5,863 bases of DNA from assembly GCA_020861205.1 (NCBI GenBank), contig JAJBSY010000429.1, forward strand, positions 1 to 5,863, given 5' to 3'. The translations under genes and the position numbers were made by a program. Shown here piece by piece: positions 1-5,127 of the stretch (positions are counted from its first letter, which is position 1; each line of letters starts with the position of its first letter). Source of the DNA: Deltaproteobacteria bacterium. Lineage in GTDB: Bacteria; Desulfobacterota; Desulfovibrionia; Desulfovibrionales; Desulfovibrionaceae. The notes below the pieces were generated by a model. It was not told the DNA's origin. It did not search any database and saw only the letters and a program-made list of their open reading frames with translations.

Positions 1-581
1 GAACTTACCAGGACCACGTTTTTTTCCACGAACATGGCGATATGGCGCAGGTCCAGGTTTTCCAGGGGAACCAGTTTCGATCCCAGGAGAAAGCCGCCGC
101 AGGAGGCGTTGTCCGCAATGCTGTGGAAGACGTCGAACTTGGGCGGAACGTCCCAGCGAAAATCCACGAATTCCAGGCAGGCCATCACCCCGCGGGACGC
201 CTGGACGACATCCGCCGGCGTGACGCCGGGGCCTTGAAGGTCGTCCTTGAGAACAAAGGCGATCTCCCCTTCCACCATGGGCCGGATGAACTTGGCCGCC
301 GGGATGGGTTCCCCCTGCGGGTAAAGCTGGTCGGAAAACAAATTGCCGTAATCCGGCCGGGTAACGTCGAATTGCCGCTGCATGGCCCTGGAGGTCAGGC
401 CTATTTTTTTCCCCACAACCCGGCCGCCCCGCCGGACTTTTATGTCCCGCACGGCTTCCTGCACGGCGTAGGCCTGCGCAACCGTGGTGAAATTCTGCCG
501 GTATTCGATGCCCAGGGGCCTGGCGTCGTCCTCGGCTGCGGCGAGCAGCCGCGCCAGTTCGTCAGGGGGAATTCTCTTCAT
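1..581 (-). CDS. 2-keto-4-pentenoate hydratase (MhpD family), C-terminus outside the window
   Basis: Reading the minus strand from ATG at 581-579 gives 193 open codons running off the left edge; the family is usually about 260 residues, so roughly the last quarter is missing. Family signatures seen: GKKIGLTS (residues 57-64), PDYGNLF (76-82), VEGEIAFVL (103-111), CLEFVD (135-140) and a SIADNASCGGF-like stretch (154-164). E104, E106 and E137 match the three acidic ligands that hold the divalent metal in MhpD-type enzymes, so the active site looks intact. These cytoplasmic enzymes add water to 2-hydroxy-alkadienoates in meta-cleavage catabolism; close relatives are oxo-acid decarboxylases (4-oxalocrotonate decarboxylase) and HpcG-type hydratases, and the exact reaction cannot be chosen here. 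A Shine-Dalgarno AAAAGGA (594-588) lies 6 nt before the ATG. It is the third gene after the Rrf2 and oxidoreductase genes, 66 bp behind the latter, and is probably co-transcribed with them. Confidence 0.88.
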   Translation of the reverse strand, partial: MKRIPPDELARLLAAAEDDARPLGIEYRQNFTTVAQAYAVQEAVRDIKVRRGGRVVGKKIGLTSRAMQRQFDVTRPDYGNLFSDQLYPQGEPIPAAKFIRPMVEGEIAFVLKDDLQGPGVTPADVVQASRGVMACLEFVDFRWDVPPKFDVFHSIADNASCGGFLLGSKLVPLENLDLRHIAMFVEKNVVLVS

Positions 582-647
582 GGCGGATCCTTTTGTTACT
601 GGGGTCTCAAATCCGGAACGAATTTTCGGGAACGCCTGGCCCGCCGT

Positions 648-1727
648 TTACCGGTAAACCTGGCAGCCATACCCTTTTTCCGGTGTATAACACCTGTTGC
701 AGGAAATACAGCGCGATTTGGCAAGGTCGCCGGACGCCCACCTGGCAACGAGGTCCGGCTCCGATAGCAACGGGCGGCAGAGGGATACGGCCGCGATGTC
801 CCCCTTGTTCAGCCACTCGTTGATCACCGAGGGAGTGCGGTAGCCGCAGACGCTGATGACGGGAATGGTCAGCGCGGCGGCAAGCTTCAAGGCCTGGGGT
901 GCGAAGGTTCCCTCATCCTTTTCGTCCTTGACGAACTGGGCGGACTTCGACCGGGCGTCCTCACCGATGCCGCCGCTGCATTCCACAGCGTCAATGCCGC
1001 GCTTTTCGAGTTCTTTGCACAGCCAGAGCAGTTCTTCCCAGGTAGTGCCTTCTTCCGCCAGATCCGTGCCGTTCAGCTTTATCCAGACCGGATACTCGGG
1101 CCCGGCTTTCCGCCGGACGGCGTCATGGACCTCGAAAACGATGCGCGCCCGTGCGGCGATATCCCCGCCGTATTCGTCCGTCCGCTTGTTGAAATAGGGG
1201 CTGAGGAACTGGCTGAGGCCATACCCGTGCGCCCCGTGCAACTCGACCCCGTCAACCCCGGCTTCCCGACATCGCGCGGCGGCGTCCGCGAACCCTTCGG
1301 CAACGGCCGCGATATCCGCCCGCGTCATGGCCTTAACCGGCTTGCCGGAAGCTTGGACCGCCGCCACCGGTCCCCACGCCGGGCCGTCGTCCACGGTGAC
1401 GGTGCTCCGTTGCCCGCAATGGCTGAGCTGCACCAGGAGTTTGCAATCGTAGCCATGAACCAGGTCCCCCAGGATACGCAACTCCGGCACGGCCGTGGCC
1501 CCGTTCGCGTCCACGGTGGAAGGGAGAAGCCGGGAATTGTGGCCCGCGCCCATCATGCCCGTGACGATCGCGGCCACGCCGCCCTTGGCCAGACCTTCAT
1601 AAATGGGCGCGAGAAAAGGGGCGAAACGTCCGTTGGCGTCATTAGCCCGCTCATGCGTGGCGCTGCGGATGATCCGGTTTTTCAGGGAGAGGTTGCCAAT
1701 GGTTACGGGATCAAACAGGCTTTTCAT
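648..1727 (-). CDS. Old yellow enzyme-family NADH:flavin oxidoreductase with C-terminal cysteine cluster
   Basis: The 359-residue protein is a single FMN-binding TIM barrel of the old yellow enzyme / 2,4-dienoyl-CoA reductase N-domain family. Evidence: the N-terminal LFDPVTIGNLSLKNRI (4-19) followed by RSATHE (21-26), the active-site HGAHGYGLSQFLSP (164-177, with H164, H167 and proton-donor Y169), the RTDEYGG motif (182-188), and the late phosphate-binding strand with ISVCGY and SLCRPLL (291-321). The C-terminus has C340, C343, C346 and C355 (CxxCNxC then a later Cys), resembling the [4Fe-4S] ligands of dienoyl-CoA reductase, but the second flavin/NAD domain of that enzyme is absent. Such proteins reduce activated C=C bonds of enones or enoyl compounds in the cytoplasm; the substrate is unknown. 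Start chosen at ATG 1727 with AAGGGG (1740-1735) 7 nt upstream. It lies 34 bp after the Rrf2 gene and 66 bp before the hydratase gene on the same strand, so an operon is likely. Confidence 0.93.
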   Translation of the reverse strand: MKSLFDPVTIGNLSLKNRIIRSATHERANDANGRFAPFLAPIYEGLAKGGVAAIVTGMMGAGHNSRLLPSTVDANGATAVPELRILGDLVHGYDCKLLVQLSHCGQRSTVTVDDGPAWGPVAAVQASGKPVKAMTRADIAAVAEGFADAAARCREAGVDGVELHGAHGYGLSQFLSPYFNKRTDEYGGDIAARARIVFEVHDAVRRKAGPEYPVWIKLNGTDLAEEGTTWEELLWLCKELEKRGIDAVECSGGIGEDARSKSAQFVKDEKDEGTFAPQALKLAAALTIPVISVCGYRTPSVINEWLNKGDIAAVSLCRPLLSEPDLVARWASGDLAKSRCISCNRCYTPEKGYGCQVYR

Positions 1728-1751
1728 GGCGTTGCCCCTTGGTTGCGATTA

Positions 1752-1760
1752 TTGTAACTT
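1752..1760 (-). repeat. Second copy of 9-mer AAGTTACAA in the rrf2-oxidoreductase gap
   Basis: The 34-bp gap between the Rrf2 stop and the oxidoreductase start contains AAGTTACAA on the minus strand. The same 9-mer occurs in the Rrf2 leader (2233-2225), and a variant, AGTAACAA (600-593), lies before the hydratase gene. Together with the Rrf2 stop codon the copy here forms a short dyad, TAAC-AA-GTTA. It could be a regulatory half-site or an RNA element, or chance in short AT-richer gaps. Confidence 0.25.
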
Positions 1761-1761
1761 G

Positions 1762-2214
1762 TTATGTGTTATCAGCGGCATCATTTTCGCGGCGCGCCCG
1801 GATGAACGCGGCGATATCGGCTATCGTGGTGGTGGAGAGACTTTCCTGCAGGGCGTTGCGCACCTTCGCCAGCGGCATTTCAAGGGCGTCATGGATGCAC
1901 TTACCCACGAAGCAGCGGGAACTCGGATCCCGGTGCAGCTCGAACGGGCACCGTTTTGCCGGGGGAAAAATCGCGTTAAAGACGTCCAACAGGGTTATGG
2001 TTTCCGCCGGGCGGCTGAGTGCCGCCCCTCCCCGGCCGCGGTGAACGGTCACCAGCCCGGCGCCTTTCAAAGTTCCCAGGAGACGCCGCACGACCACGGG
2101 ATTCGTGTTGACGCTCCGCGCGACCAGGGCCGAAGTATACACCCCGCCCGGCGGAGCGAAGGAAAGCAGGGCGAGTATGTGGGCGCCTACGGCCAAGCGG
2201 GTGTCCGTGTTCAT
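1762..2214 (-). CDS. Rrf2-family transcriptional regulator
   Basis: A 150-residue protein, the usual Rrf2 length. The N-terminal winged helix-turn-helix matches the family: RLAVGAHILALLSF (6-19), then TSALVARSVNTNPVVVRRLLGTLKGAGLV (27-55) as the recognition region, and the wing with RGRGGAALSRP (59-69). The linker helix reads ITLLDVFNAIF (73-83). Three cysteines follow, C89, C101 and C106, in a Cx11Cx4C pattern. This differs from the Cx5Cx5C Fe-S ligands of IscR; the stretch HRDPSSRCFVGKC looks more like YwnA-type members, so a bound Fe-S cluster is possible but not shown, and thiol redox sensing is an alternative. Being first in the operon with the oxidoreductase and hydratase genes, it probably controls them and itself through the dyad at its promoter. 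AAAGGAG (2226-2220) lies 5 nt before the ATG at 2214, which fixes the start. Confidence 0.92.
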   Translation of the reverse strand: MNTDTRLAVGAHILALLSFAPPGGVYTSALVARSVNTNPVVVRRLLGTLKGAGLVTVHRGRGGAALSRPAETITLLDVFNAIFPPAKRCPFELHRDPSSRCFVGKCIHDALEMPLAKVRNALQESLSTTTIADIAAFIRARRENDAADNT

Positions 2215-2231
2215 TCCGTCTCCTTTGTAAC

Positions 2232-2249
2232 TTTTATAGTTCTATTAAA
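2232..2249. promoter_or_regulatory. Candidate operator dyad over the rrf2 promoter
   Basis: An 18-bp imperfect inverted repeat, TTTTATAG-TT-CTATTAAA on the plus strand, has arms agreeing at 7 of 8 positions around a 2-bp centre; the core ATAGTTCTAT (2236-2245) has perfect 4-bp arms. It covers the -10 hexamer and part of the spacer of the rrf2 promoter, where a bound repressor would block RNA polymerase. Dimeric Rrf2 proteins bind AT-rich dyads and often regulate their own genes, so autoregulation is a reasonable inference. The short arms and local AT-richness mean chance is possible. Confidence 0.4.
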
Positions 2250-2261
2250 AATTCCTGTCAA
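2233..2261 (-). promoter_or_regulatory. Sigma70-type promoter of the rrf2-oxidoreductase-hydratase operon
   Basis: On the minus strand TTGACA (2261-2256) is followed after exactly 17 bp by TATAAA (2238-2233): a consensus -35 and a five-of-six -10 element. Transcription would start near 2226, right at the Shine-Dalgarno sequence, giving a leader of only about 12 nt. In such GC-rich surroundings this is a strong match. Confidence 0.75.
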
Positions 2262-2288
2262 TGGGATACCTCGGTAAAGGAAAATACT

Positions 2289-2317
2289 TTGCATGAGCCG
2301 CCCATCCTCTCTACAAT
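2289..2317 (+). promoter_or_regulatory. Sigma70-type promoter for the exported protein / solute-binding protein pair
   Basis: TTGCAT (2289-2294), a 17-bp spacer, then TACAAT (2312-2317) resemble -35 and -10 elements. The predicted start near 2324 is about 14 nt before the ATG at 2338. It is back-to-back with the rrf2 promoter; the two -35 elements are 27 bp apart. That gap holds a short dyad, TACC-TC-GGTA (2267-2276), which could be a shared control site. Confidence 0.55.
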
Positions 2318-2326
2318 GCCCGGGAC

Positions 2327-2332
2327 AAGGAG
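2327..2332 (+). promoter_or_regulatory. Ribosome binding site that sets the start at 2338
   Basis: AAGGAG ends 5 nt before ATG 2338. The in-frame ATG at 2293 lies inside the -35 element, upstream of the likely transcription start, and would place 15 residues with no signal-peptide character in front of the clear signal peptide. The downstream start is therefore preferred. Confidence 0.8.
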
Positions 2333-2337
2333 TGTGT

Positions 2338-2982
2338 ATGGTTCGCGTGTTTTTGCAATCGCGCGTGGTGGCCGCATTGGCCGTTTTTGCCGCGTTCCTG
2401 GCCTTTTGCCCGGCCTCTCCCGCCGCTTCCGCAACCGGACCGGCGGACAGCGTCGCCATGCTGCAAAAGGGCATCGACGCCAAAGACCTGTCCCTGGTGG
2501 AAACGTATCTGGACATCGACGCCGTGGTGGCCAAGGGCACGGCCCAGGTCCTGGCCGATGACGACATCGCGAAGGAAGCCGCGCAGAACCCGGCCATCGG
2601 CCTGGTGCTGGCGCTGGGCGGCAACGCCGCGACCAACGAGGCCCTCCGGTCCCTGCTCGTTTCCGAGGCCAGAAGCTATGTGACTTACGGGGTGCTGTCC
2701 GGCGCTTTCGCCGGCAAGCCGGAAAAAACGCAAACCCCTTACCGGGGCATCTTCGGCAAAGCCTTCCGGGGCGGCGCCAAAGACAGAAAGGTATTCAGCC
2801 CGGCCAAGCTCGTACGCCAGGACGGGGATACCGCCGTGGTAACCACGACGCTCACGGACGGGACCAAGGGCCGCAAGTACCCGCTGGAGCTGCGGCTTGA
2901 AAAGCGCGACGCGGTGTGGCGCGTGAGCGAACTGGTCAACGCGGCGGAGTTCATCCGCCGGCACAAGGAAAAGGATACATGA
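2338..2982 (+). CDS. Exported protein of unknown function (DUF2939-like pattern)
   Basis: A 214-residue protein from ATG 2338. Residues 1-32 form a signal peptide: basic start (R3, R9), hydrophobic VVAALAVFAAFLAF (10-23), and a likely signal peptidase I cut after ASA (30-32). LAFC (21-24) is a poor lipobox because of the Phe before Cys, so a lipoprotein is unlikely. The mature protein opens with MLQKGIDAKDLSLVETYLDIDAV (41-63), a short 'pool of residues lost to a step' helix pair reminiscent of DUF2939-type exported proteins. It ends with beta strands (KLVRQDGDTAVVTTTL 157-172; YPLELRLEKRDAVWRVSELV 181-200), the pattern of a small NTF2- or lipocalin-like beta layer. I do not recognise a function, and the family link is tentative. 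Its stop overlaps the start of the solute-binding protein gene (ATGA), so the two are translationally coupled and may act together in the periplasm. Confidence 0.8.
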   Translation: MVRVFLQSRVVAALAVFAAFLAFCPASPAASATGPADSVAMLQKGIDAKDLSLVETYLDIDAVVAKGTAQVLADDDIAKEAAQNPAIGLVLALGGNAATNEALRSLLVSEARSYVTYGVLSGAFAGKPEKTQTPYRGIFGKAFRGGAKDRKVFSPAKLVRQDGDTAVVTTTLTDGTKGRKYPLELRLEKRDAVWRVSELVNAAEFIRRHKEKDT

Positions 2983-3965
2983 TGCGGCGCGGCGCGATGC
3001 TGCTCGGCGTTTTCGTCTGCCTGGCGCTGCTCCCGGCCGCCGCGGACGCGGCCCAGGATGACTATCCCCCGCCCTGGCCCGCCTCGGACGTGACATTCAC
3101 CGTTCCCTTCAGCCAGGGCAGCGAAACGGACATGCTCTTTTCCCCGATCAAAGAGGCATTTGCCGCTAAGACCGGCAAGAACATGACCGCGCGGTACGTT
3201 TCCGGCAGGGCCGGTGCGGACGCCTGGGCGCGCATCATCGACGACGCGCCGGACGGGTCCGTGCTGACGGCAGTGCTGTTGCCGGACGCCTACCTGCGCA
3301 CCCTGCAGCCGGATTCCGGCGTTCGGCTCCGGTCCATGGGTATCTGCGCCATCATCGCCTACATGCCCAGCGTTCTTTGGACCGATACCCCCGGAGCCTT
3401 CGGTTCGCTCGGCGACGTAACGGATACCGCCGCCGCCATGAACGGCAATTTTCTTGTGGCCGGTTCCGGGAGCTACAGCGCGAGCCAGCTCGCCGCGCGG
3501 GCCCTGGACCGGGAAACCGGCGTGCGAACCTTCTACGTTCCGTATACCGGCACCGTGACGGCGGCCAGGGCTGTCTTGAACCAGCAAGCTTCCGTTTTCT
3601 GGGGATTTTCCGTCCGCGTCAGGGTACCCGGGTTCGAGGGGGCAGCGTTCCGCCCCTTGGCGGTTGCCTCCCCGAACCGCCTGCCGGCCCTGGCCGAAAC
3701 GCCTACCTTTACGGAACTCGGCCTCGCAATCACGGAGGGCGTATATATCGCCATCGCGGTTCCAGCGGATACGCCCGCGATCACCCGGGAAGAAATTTCG
3801 GAATACTTTTCCGCTCTTGCCAAGGATCCCGCTTACCGCGCGAAAGCCACGGCCCTGGGGTTCGCGCCCGTCGACATCGGGATGGACGCGGTGCCGGCCT
3901 TTCTTGCCGAACTGAAAGACGCGGCTGCGGCAAAAGCCCGGGATTTTTCCCTTTCGGAACAATAA
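2979..3965 (+). CDS. TctC/Bug-family periplasmic solute-binding protein
   Basis: A 328-residue protein, typical length for tripartite tricarboxylate transporter (TctC/Bug) receptors. It has a signal peptide (MRRGAMLLGVFVCLALLPAAADA, 2-24, cut about ADAA/QDD). Family landmarks: VTFTVPFSQGSETD (38-51), equivalent to the usual VPF-GG--D ligand loop; GRAGADAWARI (76-86); PDGSVL (91-96); FLVAGSGSYSASQLAARAL (158-176), the second ligand loop; FYVPYTGTVTAARAVL (185-200), matching HVPYKG-A-A---L; and PLAVASPNRLPALAETPTFTELG (226-248). These proteins capture carboxylated solutes for TctAB; the ligand is unknown. The glycine-rich first loop is altered (QGSETD rather than a GGG-D type), so specificity may differ. 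No tctA or tctB is in the window, so it is an orphan here. ATG 2979 overlaps the upstream stop; ATG 2982 is an equally possible start, with AAAAGGA (2969-2975) 6 nt before it. Confidence 0.9.
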   Translation: MMRRGAMLLGVFVCLALLPAAADAAQDDYPPPWPASDVTFTVPFSQGSETDMLFSPIKEAFAAKTGKNMTARYVSGRAGADAWARIIDDAPDGSVLTAVLLPDAYLRTLQPDSGVRLRSMGICAIIAYMPSVLWTDTPGAFGSLGDVTDTAAAMNGNFLVAGSGSYSASQLAARALDRETGVRTFYVPYTGTVTAARAVLNQQASVFWGFSVRVRVPGFEGAAFRPLAVASPNRLPALAETPTFTELGLAITEGVYIAIAVPADTPAITREEISEYFSALAKDPAYRAKATALGFAPVDIGMDAVPAFLAELKDAAAAKARDFSLSEQ

Positions 3966-4005
3966 TTCCTTCCGCTACTTCCCCGGCGATGACTCTGCCC
4001 GGACC

Positions 4006-4034
4006 TTGCTCCCGGCCGTTCGCTGCGCTATGGT
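4006..4034 (+). promoter_or_regulatory. Candidate promoter giving a leaderless ykgJ-like transcript
   Basis: TTGCTC (4006-4011), a 17-bp spacer and TATGGT (4029-4034) resemble a sigma70 promoter. The -10 ends 6 bases before the ATG at 4041, so transcription would begin at or next to the start codon. The 75-bp gap (3966-4040) contains no good Shine-Dalgarno sequence and no clear terminator for the gene before it. Confidence 0.45.
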
Positions 4035-4040
4035 GCCTTC

Positions 4041-4721
4041 ATGCGGATCCTGCCCGACCCCGCGCCGGTTTTTGCGCGATACGAAGCCCTGGCTCGCGAA
4101 GCGGACAACGCCTTCGAGCGCGTCCGCCAAGACTTCCCGGACAGCGTCACCTGCCGCGAAGGGTGCGCGGACTGCTGCCACGCCCTGTTCGACCTGCCGC
4201 TGGTGGAAGCGGCCTACCTCAATAACGCGTTTCTCCGGGCCTTCCCCTCCGGTCCGGAGCGTTCCGCCATTCTTGAAACCGCGCACGCGGCCGACCGGAA
4301 GATCCACACCCTCAAGCGTCGGGCCTTCCGGGCCGAACAAGCGGGCGAACGCGTCGAAGCCATTGCGGAAACCATGGGCAGGGCGCGGGTGCGCTGCCCT
4401 CTGCTCGGCGAGGATGACCGGTGCCGTCTGTACGCCGCAAGGCCAATCACCTGCCGCCTGTACGGCGTGCCCGTGGCCGTGGGAGGCAAAGGGCGCGTTT
4501 GCTTTAAAGCCGCGTTCGCGCCGGGCGGCCGCTATCCCACGGTAAACGCAAGCCGCGTCCACGAACGGCTCGCGCTTCTCAGCCAGACGTTCGCCGCCCA
4601 TATGGGGAGCGGGTTTTCCGCCCTGCACACGGTGCTGGTGCCCGTTTCCATGGCGCTTACCACCGTGTATGACGCAACCTATTACGGACTGGACAGGAAA
4701 AGAGAGGCCGCCCATGGCTGA
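4041..4721 (+). CDS. YkgJ-family cysteine-cluster (Zn/Fe-chelating) protein
   Basis: A 226-residue cytoplasmic protein with the YkgJ/UPF0153 cysteine pattern. A first cluster CREGCADCC (38-46; C38, C42, C45, C46) is followed by CPLLGEDDRCRLYAARPITC (119-138; C119, C128, C138), with the typical RP--CR-YG signature, and a further C154. The eight cysteines suggest a bound metal, zinc or iron; the family's role is largely unknown. There is no signal peptide or membrane segment. Residues 78-112 are a charged, probably helical insert between the two clusters. The start at ATG 4041 is supported by the reading frame and the promoter position rather than by a Shine-Dalgarno sequence; only a weak GGTG lies nearby. 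The gene overlaps the next one by 8 bp and heads a three-gene unit with the unrecognised protein and the TPR protein. Confidence 0.9.
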   Translation: MRILPDPAPVFARYEALAREADNAFERVRQDFPDSVTCREGCADCCHALFDLPLVEAAYLNNAFLRAFPSGPERSAILETAHAADRKIHTLKRRAFRAEQAGERVEAIAETMGRARVRCPLLGEDDRCRLYAARPITCRLYGVPVAVGGKGRVCFKAAFAPGGRYPTVNASRVHERLALLSQTFAAHMGSGFSALHTVLVPVSMALTTVYDATYYGLDRKREAAHG

Positions 4722-5127
4722 ACCGCCCCGGCGGGGGAGGGACATTTTCGGCGACGCCGGGGACCCGCGCCCGCTCGACGCGGAAGCGGCAGCCCGGAAA
4801 CGGGCCATTTACGAAGCCCTGGGCAAACGCGGCAAAAAATACGTGGACGGTCTCGGCTATGACGCCTGGGACCCCTTCCTGGAACCCAAAGACCCGCTGG
4901 ACATTAGAACTGACGTGACGCAGCGCACCACGCGGGAGCTTGTCCGCCGTTTTTTGCAGGAACGCGCCCCGGACGGCGCGGGCAACGCCTACCGCCAGGG
5001 GGTTCTGGAATGCGCGCTCGGCCTCGTCAACAAGGACGAGAAGTTCCGGGGAATGTTCGAATTCTGCGTCTGGTACGCGCAACTGCTCCGCAGGGAAGGA
5101 TACGGTGATGATGAAAGCCCGCTATGA
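4714..5127 (+). CDS. Unrecognised small soluble protein between ykgJ-like and TPR genes
   Basis: A 137-residue protein whose function I do not recognise. It has no signal peptide or membrane segment. The N-terminal 30 residues are charged and proline/alanine-rich, probably flexible. A compact, conserved-looking core follows: KKYVDGLGYDAWDPFLEPKDP (41-61), rich in aromatic and acidic residues, then DIRTDVTQRTTRELVRRFLQE (63-83) and a helical C-terminal half, GVLECALGLVNKDEKFRGMFEFCVWYAQLLRREG (96-129). Only two cysteines (C100, C118) are present, so it has no obvious metal site. Start chosen at ATG 4714, with AGAGAGG (4701-4707) 6 nt upstream, rather than the in-frame ATG at 4669, which lies well inside the upstream gene with no comparable site. 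It overlaps the upstream gene by 8 bp and the TPR gene by 20 bp, so it is translated as part of one unit and may be an adaptor or partner of one of them (inference). Confidence 0.78.
   Translation: MAEPPRRGRDIFGDAGDPRPLDAEAAARKRAIYEALGKRGKKYVDGLGYDAWDPFLEPKDPLDIRTDVTQRTTRELVRRFLQERAPDGAGNAYRQGVLECALGLVNKDEKFRGMFEFCVWYAQLLRREGYGDDESPL

Noticed and set aside
42..767. 241-residue plus-strand open frame
   Set aside because: It lies opposite the MhpD-family and oxidoreductase genes, crosses their gap and has no family signature; long antisense frames are common in GC-rich DNA.
1125..2277. Plus-strand open frames opposite the oxidoreductase and Rrf2 genes
   Set aside because: They shadow well-supported minus-strand genes; no domain pattern, signal peptide or ribosome binding site.
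2293..2337. Upstream ATG start for the exported protein
   Set aside because: It lies within the -35 element and lacks a ribosome binding site; the start at 2338 has AAGGAG and opens directly into a signal peptide.
2311..3962. Minus-strand frames of 261 and 407 residues
   Set aside because: They lie opposite the exported protein and TctC genes, are rich in Arg/Gly from reverse reading of GC codons and show no motif.
3955..3980. Weak inverted repeat around the end of the TctC gene
   Set aside because: The arms (CGGAA/TTCCG) are 5 bp with a 10-base loop and no T-tract follows, so it is not a convincing terminator.
3377..4225. 282-residue plus-strand frame bridging the TctC and YkgJ genes
   Set aside because: It is out of frame with both real genes and low-complexity Arg/Pro/Gly; it runs through the probable promoter at 4006-4034.
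3975..4808. 277-residue minus-strand frame
   Set aside because: It is antisense to the YkgJ-family gene, whose cysteine motifs are unambiguous.
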